A stretch of 64,000 bases of DNA from Burkholderia cepacia (lineage in GTDB: Bacteria > Pseudomonadota > Gammaproteobacteria > Burkholderiales > Burkholderiaceae): the NCBI RefSeq assembly GCF_001039005.1, contig NZ_LDWR01000037.1:1-64000 (forward strand), given 5' to 3'. Position 1 is the stretch's first letter. Every line of letters starts with the position of its first letter. Position numbers and translations under genes: made by a program. Positions 8,427 through 16,503 of this stretch are shown here, piece by piece. The notes under the pieces are model-generated. The model saw only the letters and a program-made list of their open reading frames with translations, made no database searches and was not told the DNA's origin.

Positions 8427-11183
8427 TTACCCAGCCAGCAGCTTCAACCCCGCCGGCAGCGTTTCGCCGAACACACGTACCGTGTCGGCTTCGTCGAACG
8501 CGATCGCTTCGCGCACCATGTCGATCCAGGCCGCCGACGCATTCGCAGCCGACAGACGCTTGATCACCGCTTCGCGCATCTCGTCCGGCAGGTCGCGCGA
8601 ACGGTCGCCGGTCATCCGCGCAATCTGCGCGGCCGCGAACGCGGCCGGCTCGACCTGCTTCCAGTCGAGCGCGAACAGCGCGTCGAGCCAGCCATTGGCG
8701 ACTTCCGCAGGCACGACACTGTGCGCGCTGCCGTAGAACGGCCGGCGCGCACCGATGCGCCCGAGCGCCCATGCGCACAGCGCACGCTCGGCCGGCTTCT
8801 GCAATTGCGCGATCAGACGCTCGGCCAGCTCGACCTTGCGCTCGACGGGCAGCCGTTCGAGCGATGCGGACAAGCGCGTCATGTCGGCCGGGCCGACCTT
8901 GCCCGGATCGAACGGCAGCTTGCGCCGCTTGTCGTCGGACGGTTCGAGGAACGCGATCGCGTCGCGCACCTGCGTCTGCGCGTCGTCGTCGAGGCCGCCT
9001 GCCACGCGCCGCCACAGCGTCCACCACTCGGACCACACCTGCGCGTCGTTCACGTATTGAATCCCGTCGTCGAACAACGGCCACAGCTGCTCGATGCGCC
9101 ATGCGTCGAGCGGATGGCCGAAACCCGGGCGCAGGCAATAGCCGGCGAGATTCAGCCATGCACGCTCGTGATCGGCCGAGCGCCGGCGTCGCCGTGCACG
9201 CGCGAACAACGCGTCGAACAGTTCGCGCGCGAGCGTGACGTCCCACTCGTCGCGTGCGCCGAGCACGTGTTCGAGCTGCGCGCGCAACCGGCGCGTGTCC
9301 TTCGGCGTGACGTCCGCGGCCTTGCTGCCGAACGAGCGCTCGATCAGCTCGATGGCTTGATCGAGCCGCGGATGCCGCGCGAGCGCAGCGTCGCCGTCAT
9401 GCGACGGCGCGTCGCCGCGCAACTGGAATTCGAGCCGCCAGCGGCGCGCCGCGTCGTCGGTCGCGATGCAATGCATTTCGAGCGTGCCGACCTCGGTCAG
9501 CGACGCGGTGAGCTTCACCGGCGTTTCGCGCGCATCGCTGCCCGCCTGCCGGTCGACGACCGTCGCGATCGGCGGCAAGCGCACGAAATCGCCGCCATCG
9601 AGCGCGACGAGATCACCGGGCCGATACGCGGTCTCGGCCACCGTCGACACGAGGTGGAAACGCACCGGCTGCCCGAGTTGCAGCGCGAAGGTACGATCCT
9701 CGAGCCGGATCTCGCGGCCCTCTTCCGCCCCGCGCGGCAGCAGGCAGACGCCGCGCGCGGCCGAATCGACGGCGCCGTCGTCGAGCACAAGGAAATAACT
9801 GCGCGCGGAGCCGCCACCGATGCGCGGCGCATGCCCGGCGCGCGCGAGCCCGTAGGCCACCGCGCCGCGCGCGACCGCCACGTCCGGATGCGCGTTGTGC
9901 AGCACGTCGAGCGGCGCGCCGCGCCACGCGCCGAGCGTCTGCGCGAGACGGCCGGCGAGCGCGCCCGCGCGGAACACACCGCCGTTGAGCAGCAGCGTGT
10001 CGGGCAGCGGGCCTTCCGCATGACGATTCAGGAACGCGGCGACGTGCCGCGTGACGGCCGGGTCGCTCGCATACGGCAAGCCGAATTCGACGATCGCGGC
10101 CCGCGCGCGGCGCGGCAGCTCGCCGGCCTCGACCTGCGGAAAGAAACCGTCGACGACGATCTGCTCGACTTCCTGCCGCGTCAGCTCGGCCGAGCGCGCG
10201 CCGCCGACGAGCTTGCTGCCCGCGCCGAGCAGCGTGACGGTGACGGACGCCGGCGCGTCGTCGCCAAGCAGCCGCTCCTTCGCCGCGCGGCAGCGTTCGA
10301 CGAGCTGCGACAGGCTCGCGGCCGACAGCCGCGTGCCGGGCTCGGTCAGCCGCGTCTCGACCAGGCGCGCGAGCGCGAGGTCCATGTTGTCGCCGCCGAG
10401 CATCAGGTGGTTGCCGACGCCGACGCGCGTGAAGGTCGGCTCGCCGTCATCGCCCGGCGCGACATCGACGAGCGTGAGATCGGTCGTGCCGCCGCCGACG
10501 TCGCAGATCAGCACGCGCCGCGCATCGGCGAACGTGTCGCGCAACGACTCGCGCTGCCCGTACAGCCAGTCGTAGAACGCGGCCTGCGGCTCTTCCAGCA
10601 GCCGCAGCGCGGGCAGCTTCGCGCGCCGTGCGGCCTCGACCGTCAATGCGCGTGCGCCGTCGTCGAACGACGCGGGCACCGTCAGGATCACGTCCTGCTT
10701 CGCGAGCGGCGCGTCGGGAAAACGGGCGTCCCACGCATCGCGCACGTGCGCGAGATAACTCGCGCTCGCATCGACCGGCGACACCTTGTCGACGCCGTCG
10801 GCCGCGCCCCACGGCAGGATCGCCGCGAGCCGGTCGACCGACGCGTGCGACAGCCAGCTCTTCGCGCTCGACACGAGGCGGCCCGGCACCTGCGCGCCGA
10901 GCGTGCGCGCGTAACGGCCGATCACGGCCGGCGGTGCTTCAACCGCGTTTGCCTTCGCTTTCGCGTGCTCGCCACCCGCCCACGGCAACCGCAGCGCGTC
11001 CGGCGGCAGTTCGCCCGCCGCCGGGTGATAACGCACCGACGGCAGCAGCGGCTGCGCGGCCACCGCGCCGGGGCCGACCAGTTGCTCGACGTCGAATACG
11101 CGGATCGCATCGGACCCGGCCTCGACGTATGCGACGACCGTATTGCTCGTGCCGAGGTCGATGCCGACCGTATAGCGCTTCAT
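8427..11183 (-). CDS. Long Hsp70-like ATPase
   Basis: A 918-residue protein with a DnaK-type actin-fold ATPase domain and a long C-terminal region unlike DnaK. Nucleotide-binding blocks are VGIDLGTSNTVVAYVE near the N-terminus (phosphate 1), ICDVGGGTTDLTLVDV (phosphate 2) and LLNGGVFRAGAL (adenosine). The last 300 or so residues lack a canonical substrate-binding beta-sandwich and lid tail. It starts 5 bases after the stop of the shorter Hsp70-like gene, so the two form one operon with DUF2760. It is probably a specialised chaperone or assembly factor; the client is unknown. The frame is open further upstream but runs into the neighbouring gene. Confidence 0.85.
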   Translation of the reverse strand: MKRYTVGIDLGTSNTVVAYVEAGSDAIRVFDVEQLVGPGAVAAQPLLPSVRYHPAAGELPPDALRLPWAGGEHAKAKANAVEAPPAVIGRYARTLGAQVPGRLVSSAKSWLSHASVDRLAAILPWGAADGVDKVSPVDASASYLAHVRDAWDARFPDAPLAKQDVILTVPASFDDGARALTVEAARRAKLPALRLLEEPQAAFYDWLYGQRESLRDTFADARRVLICDVGGGTTDLTLVDVAPGDDGEPTFTRVGVGNHLMLGGDNMDLALARLVETRLTEPGTRLSAASLSQLVERCRAAKERLLGDDAPASVTVTLLGAGSKLVGGARSAELTRQEVEQIVVDGFFPQVEAGELPRRARAAIVEFGLPYASDPAVTRHVAAFLNRHAEGPLPDTLLLNGGVFRAGALAGRLAQTLGAWRGAPLDVLHNAHPDVAVARGAVAYGLARAGHAPRIGGGSARSYFLVLDDGAVDSAARGVCLLPRGAEEGREIRLEDRTFALQLGQPVRFHLVSTVAETAYRPGDLVALDGGDFVRLPPIATVVDRQAGSDARETPVKLTASLTEVGTLEMHCIATDDAARRWRLEFQLRGDAPSHDGDAALARHPRLDQAIELIERSFGSKAADVTPKDTRRLRAQLEHVLGARDEWDVTLARELFDALFARARRRRRSADHERAWLNLAGYCLRPGFGHPLDAWRIEQLWPLFDDGIQYVNDAQVWSEWWTLWRRVAGGLDDDAQTQVRDAIAFLEPSDDKRRKLPFDPGKVGPADMTRLSASLERLPVERKVELAERLIAQLQKPAERALCAWALGRIGARRPFYGSAHSVVPAEVANGWLDALFALDWKQVEPAAFAAAQIARMTGDRSRDLPDEMREAVIKRLSAANASAAWIDMVREAIAFDEADTVRVFGETLPAGLKLLAG

Positions 11184-11188
11184 CGTGC

Positions 11189-13030
11189 TCAGGCGGCGCC
11201 GCGCACGTCGAACTCGACCTTCCAGCGCTCGTTCGTGCCGCTCGGGATCGCCTCGAGTTCGAGCGTGCCGGCTTCGGTCACGCGCGCATGCAGCTTCACC
11301 GGCACGATCTCGCCGACCGTGCGCCCTTCCGCGGGCAGCGTCGCCTGGATTTCCTCGAGCTCCTGCAGCTCTTCCGCCGACCAGTAGTCGAGCAGTGTGC
11401 CGACCTGGTCCTGGCGTCGCACCGACGAACCGAAGAAGCGGAACTGCACCGGTTCGCCGACGACGAGGCCGAACTCCTGCGGCGGCAACGCCGCGTCCGA
11501 GCCTTCCTCCATCCCGAACGGCGCGACGCACAGCGCCTGCACCGGCGGTTCGAGCCCCGGCACCGCCGGCATCGCCGATTCGATCGCGACGTAGTACGCG
11601 CGCGCCGTGCCGCCGCGAATCCGCACGCCACGACCGCGCTTCACGTAGCCGTAATAAGCCGCGCCGCGCGCGACCGCGAGATCGAGATCCGCGCCTTCGA
11701 GCAGGCGCGCGGGCGGCGCGCTTTCAGCGGCAAGCCAGCTATTGAGCGTATCGAGCACGCGCTGCGTGAGCAGCGTCGACTTGAACACGCCGCCGTTGAA
11801 CAACACGGCCGTCGGATGCAGGAACGTCGCGCCCTGCGGCAGCGTGCGCTGCACGCCTTCGAGCGTGTCGAGCGCCGCGACCTGGCGGCCGAGGAACGCC
11901 GCGAGATGGCGCGTGATGCCCGCGTCCTGCGCATACGGCAGGCCGAGCTGCGTCAGGCCGACGCGCGCGCGGCTCACCGGGCGCGCCGCTGCGTCGACCT
12001 GCGGGAAGAAGCCTTCGAGGATCGTCTGCGTGAGTTCCGCGCGCGTGAGCTCGGTGCGGATCGAACCGCCGATCAGCTTCGAGCCGCGGCTCGGCACGAC
12101 GAGCGGCACCGCGTCGGTCGACGGATCGGACAGCAGCGTTTCCTTCGCGGCGCGGCACGCGTACGTGAGTGCGCGCAGTTGCCACGGATCGGCCTGCGTG
12201 CCCTGCTGCGCGAGCTTGCGCGCGACGATGTGCGCCAGCGCGAGATCCATGTTGTCGCCGCCGAGCAGGATGTGCTCGCCGACCGCCACGCGATGGAGTT
12301 CGAGATTGCCGTCGCGCTCGACCACCGCGATCAGCGACAGGTCGGTCGTGCCGCCGCCGACGTCGACGCACAGGATCAGGTCGCCGACCTGCACCTGCTT
12401 GCGCCAGCCGCCCTGGCTCTTCTGGATCCAGCTGTAGAGCGCGGCCTGCGGCTCCTCGAGCAGCGTCATCCGCGAATAGCCGGCGGCGCGCGCGGCCTCG
12501 GCCGTCAGTTCACGCGCGGCCGGGTCGAACGACGCGGGGATCGTGACCGTCACGTCCTGGTCGGCGAACGGCGCGTCGGGGTGCGCGTGGTCCCACGCTT
12601 CGCGCAGGTGCGTCAGGTAGCGGATCGAGCTTTCCAGCGGCGACACGCGCGCCACCTCGGGCGGCGCATCGCTCGGCAGGATCGCCGCGCGGCGGTCGAC
12701 GCCCGCGTGGCACAGCCAGCTTTTCGCGCTCGACACGAGGCGGATCGGCGTGCCCGCGCCGCGGGTGCGCGCCATCTCGCCGACTGCAAATGCGCGCGAT
12801 GCCGTCCACGGCAGCGTCAGATCGCCCTGCGTCAGTTCGCTTTCATGCGGCAGATAGAGGAACGACGGCAGCAGGTCGCGCGATTCCAGCGCGCCGGGCG
12901 CGGTGAGCTGCGCGATCGGCAGCACCTGCTGCGTGATCTTTTCGCCGTCGCTCGCGGCGCTGTCGACATACGACAGCGCGCAATGGGTGGTACCGAGGTC
13001 GATACCGATCGAATAGCGCGGATCGCTCAC
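11189..13030 (-). CDS. Short Hsp70-like ATPase (HscC/YegD-like)
   Basis: A 613-residue Hsp70-family ATPase. It has SIGIDLGTTHCALSYVD at the N-terminus, LCVDVGGGTTDLSLIAV and VLFNGGVFKSTLL, the full nucleotide-binding set, followed by a short C-terminal domain. The start is GTG at 13030, overlapping the stop of the DUF2760 gene (GTGA), which shows translational coupling. It and the long paralogue downstream share the same motif order but differ clearly in sequence, so they are old paralogues rather than a recent duplication. They may act as a heteromeric chaperone pair (inference). Confidence 0.85.
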   Translation of the reverse strand: MSDPRYSIGIDLGTTHCALSYVDSAASDGEKITQQVLPIAQLTAPGALESRDLLPSFLYLPHESELTQGDLTLPWTASRAFAVGEMARTRGAGTPIRLVSSAKSWLCHAGVDRRAAILPSDAPPEVARVSPLESSIRYLTHLREAWDHAHPDAPFADQDVTVTIPASFDPAARELTAEAARAAGYSRMTLLEEPQAALYSWIQKSQGGWRKQVQVGDLILCVDVGGGTTDLSLIAVVERDGNLELHRVAVGEHILLGGDNMDLALAHIVARKLAQQGTQADPWQLRALTYACRAAKETLLSDPSTDAVPLVVPSRGSKLIGGSIRTELTRAELTQTILEGFFPQVDAAARPVSRARVGLTQLGLPYAQDAGITRHLAAFLGRQVAALDTLEGVQRTLPQGATFLHPTAVLFNGGVFKSTLLTQRVLDTLNSWLAAESAPPARLLEGADLDLAVARGAAYYGYVKRGRGVRIRGGTARAYYVAIESAMPAVPGLEPPVQALCVAPFGMEEGSDAALPPQEFGLVVGEPVQFRFFGSSVRRQDQVGTLLDYWSAEELQELEEIQATLPAEGRTVGEIVPVKLHARVTEAGTLELEAIPSGTNERWKVEFDVRGAA

Positions 13031-13605
13031 AGTTCCACCTCCGCCGGTGCGACCACCGATGCGTCGTGGCTGCCCGTCAGCTTCGGCAGGCGTACGTCGG
13101 CCACGCGCCAGCCGCGATGGCTGACGGTGCCCGTAAACGGCGCCGAGCCGACCACGTTGCCCGTCACGCGCACGGCCGTCGCGTCGAAGCCGGCCGGCAG
13201 CGTCACGCGGCTGCCTTCGGCCTCATCGCGCACCGGCACGATCGTGAAGTGTTCGCGCAATGCGGCGCGGCAGCCATCGTGCACGAGGCGTGCGGCCGCG
13301 CCGATCTCGGCGTCCGCGTAGCCGGCGATGTCTTCCTCGACGAAGTCGATGAAGCGCGCATCGCGCTGCAGCAGGCCGAGCAGTTGCAGCGCGGCCTGCG
13401 GGCTTGCTTCGCGCAGCTCGGGCGCCGGCGCCTTCACGGGCGCGGGTGCCACGGGCGCCGCGGCCGGTGCCGGCGCGACCGGTGCCGGGGCGCCGTCGCG
13501 CACGCGCAGCACGCCGGCCGCGAACTCGCGGTTGCCGAGCACGGAGAAGAACGTGCCGACGGCAAGCGACAGCCGGCCGAAGAAGGACAGGTTGGATTCG
13601 GGCAT
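13027..13605 (-). CDS. DUF2760 protein, Hsp70-operon partner
   Basis: A 192-residue protein. The N-terminus FFGRLSLAVGTFFSVLG is hydrophobic or amphipathic, followed by a low-complexity Ala/Pro linker (about residues 38-62, repeats of APVAPAP) and a conserved C-terminal DUF2760 region (LQLLGLLQRDARFIDFVEEDI and GAAARLVHDGCRAALREHF). The ATG at 13605 has CAGGAG on the minus strand. It is first in an operon with two Hsp70-like genes and probably serves as their co-factor or adaptor. The longer upstream reading frame has no ribosome site. Confidence 0.8.
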   Translation of the reverse strand: MPESNLSFFGRLSLAVGTFFSVLGNREFAAGVLRVRDGAPAPVAPAPAAAPVAPAPVKAPAPELREASPQAALQLLGLLQRDARFIDFVEEDIAGYADAEIGAAARLVHDGCRAALREHFTIVPVRDEAEGSRVTLPAGFDATAVRVTGNVVGSAPFTGTVSHRGWRVADVRLPKLTGSHDASVVAPAEVEL

Positions 13606-13865
13606 GGGGTCTGGACTCCTGTGGGCTCGCGACACGGCGAGCGATCTTGCCTGGGCGCCGGGCAGCGGCGTGCGCGATGCGCACTGGCGCCGCCCGGCGC
13701 GTGATTCGGTCGCGCCCTCGCGGGTGCGGAAAACCCGTATTTTGCCCTGTGGCGGGCGAACCGGGCAGAAGTTGGGGGACAGAACATCGCGGCGCGACGG
13801 TTTCGGCCGCGGCGGATCGTACCGGATTGCACGTCAGGCGCGATCGATCGCGATGCTGCGGCGCG

Positions 13866-14306
13866 TCAGCGCGTATAGCCCCGCAGCGCGGCCTTCGTTT
13901 CGAAATCGCGCGACAGCATGCCGAGCGTGACTTCGCCGAAGCGTGCCAGCAGCGACGCTTCGGCATCCTTAAGCGTGGCCGACAGATGCGCGTTGACCGC
14001 CTGTTCGACCAGACATTCGGGCTCGTCCTCGGGCACCAGATCGGAGAACAGCGGCGGCGCGCCCACCGCGCGATAGACGTCGAGCAGCGTGATGTCGTCG
14101 AGCGCGACGCTCAGCACCCAGCCGCCGCCGTGCCCTTTCTCCGACTGCACGTAACCGCAGTCGCGCAAGCCGCCGAGCAGGCGCCGCACGACGACCGGAT
14201 TCGTGCACAGCATCGTCGCGATCGCCTCCGACGTCAGCGGACCGTCGGCCTGGTCCATGTGGATCAGCGCATGCAGCATGCGCGACAAACGGCTGTCGGT
14301 TCTCAC
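13866..14306 (-). CDS. Rrf2-family repressor
   Basis: A 146-residue Rrf2-family winged-helix regulator with SRLSRMLHALIHM, then the recognition region TSEAIATMLCTNPVVVRRLLGGL and the wing CGYVQSEKGHGGGW. It has three cysteines, but not in the spaced C-terminal cluster that binds FeS in IscR/NsrR, so it is more like the YwnA/CymR branch. The start is GTG at 14306 with GGGGAG upstream; reading on to 14417 would cross its own operator. It is divergent from a CxxC flavoprotein reductase, with a 41-bp inverted repeat between them, so auto-repression and control of the reductase are likely. Confidence 0.85.
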   Translation of the reverse strand: MRTDSRLSRMLHALIHMDQADGPLTSEAIATMLCTNPVVVRRLLGGLRDCGYVQSEKGHGGGWVLSVALDDITLLDVYRAVGAPPLFSDLVPEDEPECLVEQAVNAHLSATLKDAEASLLARFGEVTLGMLSRDFETKAALRGYTR

Positions 14307-14335
14307 GGGCGGGACTCCCCTCTCTCGAAACTTCT

Positions 14336-14376
14336 GAAGTTGCATGAATGATACCATCGTCCTATCATGCAACTTC
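14336..14376. promoter_or_regulatory. Rrf2 operator overlapping the reductase promoter
   Basis: GAAGTTGCATGA (14336-14347) is repeated perfectly inverted as TCATGCAACTTC (14365-14376), 17 bases apart. A promoter for the plus-strand reductase lies inside it: -35 TTGCAT at 14340-14345, a 17-base spacer, and -10 TATCAT at 14363-14368. The repeat arms therefore cover both promoter elements, and a bound dimer or pair of dimers would block RNA polymerase. Confidence 0.7.
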
Positions 14377-14446
14377 ACGTGTTTCATGAGTTGGCCGCCA
14401 GCGGGACACGTCGTCATCCACGTATATTCAGGAAAGGAGTTGGTGC

Positions 14447-15361
14447 ATGCATACCCATCATGAAGTGATCGTGATCGGCGGCAGCTTTGCAGGGCTGTCG
14501 GCCGCGATGCAGCTTGCGCGGGCGCGACGCCGCGTGCTCGTGATCGACGCCGGCCGGCCGCGCAATCGCTTTGCGGAACACGCGCACGGCTTTTTCGGGC
14601 AGGACGGCAAGCCGCCCGCGCAGATCGTTGCCGACGCCGCCGCGCAGCTTGCCGCGTATCCGACCGTGCAGCGGATCGAAGGCGAGGCGCGCACGGCCGA
14701 GCGCGATGCGGACGGCCGCTTCCACGTGACGCTGTCGGACGGCAGCCGCGCGAGCGCCGACCGGCTGATACTCGCGACCGGCATCCGCGACGAACTGCCC
14801 GCGCTGCCGGGGCTCGCGGAACGCTGGGGCATCAGCGTGCTGCACTGTCCGTATTGCCATGGCTTCGAGGTGAGCGGCCGGCAGCTCGGCGTGCTGGCCA
14901 CGCATCCGCTGTCCGTGCATCAGGCGATCCTGATTCCGGACTGGGGCCCGACGACGTGGTTCACGCAGGGCGTGGTCGACGCGAATGAAGAAGAAGCCGC
15001 GTTGCTCGACGCGCGCGGCGTGCGCATCGAGCGCTCGCCGGTCGTCGAGATCCTCGGCGATGCGCCGCGGATCGACGCGTTGCGGCTCGCCGACGGACAG
15101 GTCGTGCCGATCGATGCGCTGTTCGTCGGCGCGCGCACGGTGATGGCCAGCGATCTCGCGCAACAGCTCGGCTGTGCGTTCGACGAAGGGCCGCTCGGCG
15201 CCGCGATTCGCGTCGACACGTGGAAGCAGACGAGCGTCGCCGGCGTATATGCGGCCGGCGACGCGTCGAGCCTGATGACCAATGCGACGTTCGCGTCGGC
15301 GTCGGGGGTGGCGGCGGGAGTGGGCGTGCACCGGTCGCTGATTTTCGGGCTGCACGCGTAA
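14447..15361 (+). CDS. Thioredoxin-reductase-like flavoprotein
   Basis: A 304-residue FAD/NAD(P) oxidoreductase of the thioredoxin-reductase family. FAD motif GGSFAG is at 11-16, the redox centre HCPYC is at Cys134/Cys137, and the late GVYAAGD block binds FAD. The usual GxGxxA NADPH motif after the CxxC is degenerate (GRQLGVLATHPLS), as in stand-alone reductases and ferredoxin/bacillithiol-type relatives. AGGAAAGG precedes the ATG. It is controlled from the divergent Rrf2 operator. The electron acceptor is unknown; a role in nitrosative, thiol or electrophile stress would fit the regulator. Confidence 0.85.
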   Translation: MHTHHEVIVIGGSFAGLSAAMQLARARRRVLVIDAGRPRNRFAEHAHGFFGQDGKPPAQIVADAAAQLAAYPTVQRIEGEARTAERDADGRFHVTLSDGSRASADRLILATGIRDELPALPGLAERWGISVLHCPYCHGFEVSGRQLGVLATHPLSVHQAILIPDWGPTTWFTQGVVDANEEEAALLDARGVRIERSPVVEILGDAPRIDALRLADGQVVPIDALFVGARTVMASDLAQQLGCAFDEGPLGAAIRVDTWKQTSVAGVYAAGDASSLMTNATFASASGVAAGVGVHRSLIFGLHA

Positions 15362-15412
15362 GCCTAAGGAGGCGAGCAGCCGCATCGATGGATTCGTTTC
15401 GTGATGTGCGGT

Positions 15413-15438
15413 TTAATGCCCGGCAACGCCAGCATTAA
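15413..15438. promoter_or_regulatory. Inverted repeat upstream of LysR gene
   Basis: TTAATGC (15413-15419) and GCATTAA (15432-15438) form a perfect inverted repeat with a 12-base spacer just before the LysR ribosome site. A related TTAA-rich repeat lies upstream of the target gene at 16405-16421. Probably the autoregulatory LysR site. Confidence 0.45.
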
Positions 15439-15448
15439 GAGACATGAA

Positions 15449-16375
15449 ATGCTCGACCTCGATGACCTGCGACTCGTTCGCGCGATCGGCACGTCGCGCT
15501 CGTTGGCTTCCGCTGCCCGGTTGCTCGATCTCACGCCGCCCGCGGTCACGATTCGGCTGCAGCGGATGGAAGCGCGGTTGAACGCGCGGCTCGCCGTGCG
15601 GCAGCCGAAAGGCATTGCGCTGACCGACGAAGGGCAACGGCTGTACCAGGAAGCCGTCGACATTCTCGAGCGCGTGGAAGCGCTGCCGGTCAACATCGCG
15701 GGCGACCGCGGCGACGTGCAGGGCACGCTGCGCGTCGTCGCCCCGCTCGGCTTCGGGCGGAAGTACGTCGCCCGGATCGTGCGCGACGTGCAGCGTGCGC
15801 ATCCGAAGCTGGAAATCTCGCTCCACCTGTCGGAGAGCCCGTTGACCAGCGCGTCGGGGGCCGACGTGGTCGTCCACGTCGGCAGCCTCAAGTCGTCGTC
15901 GTGGATCGGGTATCCGCTCGCGCCCAACGAGCGCTTCCTGTGCGCGAGCCCCGCTTACGCGCGCCGCATCACGGCCCTGAATCATCCGTCCGACCTGGCC
16001 CGATACGACTGCCTGTGCCTGCGCGAGAACGACGAGGACATCCCGCGCTGGCGCTTCTCGCCGAGCGGCGACGCCAAAGGCGAGCCGCGACGCGCCACGG
16101 TGATCCGCGTCACCGGTGCGCTGTCCTCCAACGACGGCACCGTCATCACGGATTGGGCGCTGGCCGGGCTCGGGATCGTCGAGCGCTCCGAGTGGGACGT
16201 CGCCCCGCTGCTGGCGAACGGCAAGCTCGTCCGGTTGCTGCCCGGCTGGAACCTGCCGCCCGCGCCGGTGACGGCGCTGCTGCCGTCGCGCACCGGCCGC
16301 TCCGCGCGACAACGCATTTTTCTCGAAGCCGCGACGCGGTTTCTCAGCCCACCGCCGTGGCGCGGCAAGGCATGA
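15449..16375 (+). CDS. LysR-type regulator
   Basis: A 308-residue LysR regulator with helix-turn-helix at about 1-60 (DDLRLVRAIGTSRSLASAARLLDLTPPAVTIRLQRME) and a complete effector domain. The ATG at 15449 gives the standard MLDLDDLRLV N-terminus; upstream in-frame codons cross the operator-like repeat. It points toward the D-amino-acid-type enzyme at 16504, with a 128-base gap containing a TTAA-rich palindrome, so it likely activates that gene. Confidence 0.85.
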   Translation: MLDLDDLRLVRAIGTSRSLASAARLLDLTPPAVTIRLQRMEARLNARLAVRQPKGIALTDEGQRLYQEAVDILERVEALPVNIAGDRGDVQGTLRVVAPLGFGRKYVARIVRDVQRAHPKLEISLHLSESPLTSASGADVVVHVGSLKSSSWIGYPLAPNERFLCASPAYARRITALNHPSDLARYDCLCLRENDEDIPRWRFSPSGDAKGEPRRATVIRVTGALSSNDGTVITDWALAGLGIVERSEWDVAPLLANGKLVRLLPGWNLPPAPVTALLPSRTGRSARQRIFLEAATRFLSPPPWRGKA

Positions 16376-16404
16376 GCCGCGCCACGGCCCGCGCGATTCG
16401 GCCG

Positions 16405-16421
16405 ATTAAACGGCATTTAAT
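16405..16421. promoter_or_regulatory. TTAA-rich palindrome, probable LysR site
   Basis: ATTAAA (16405-16410) and TTTAAT (16416-16421) are inverted around CGGCA. T16407 and A16419 give a T-N11-A LysR core. The GCATTTAATG part resembles the GCATTAA arm upstream of the LysR gene itself, and a further GTTAAA occurs at 16438-16443. Confidence 0.45.
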
Positions 16422-16503
16422 GATGGATTAGGCATCCGTTAAACACGGCGCGCGGCGACGGCCCTACAGTGTTCGCATCGGCAACCCTCCGAGGTAACGC
16501 AGC

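Noticed and set aside
8721-11387. An 888-codon plus-strand frame antisense to the long Hsp70-like gene
   Set aside because: Same reason: low-complexity Arg-rich translation, while the minus strand has all Hsp70 nucleotide motifs.
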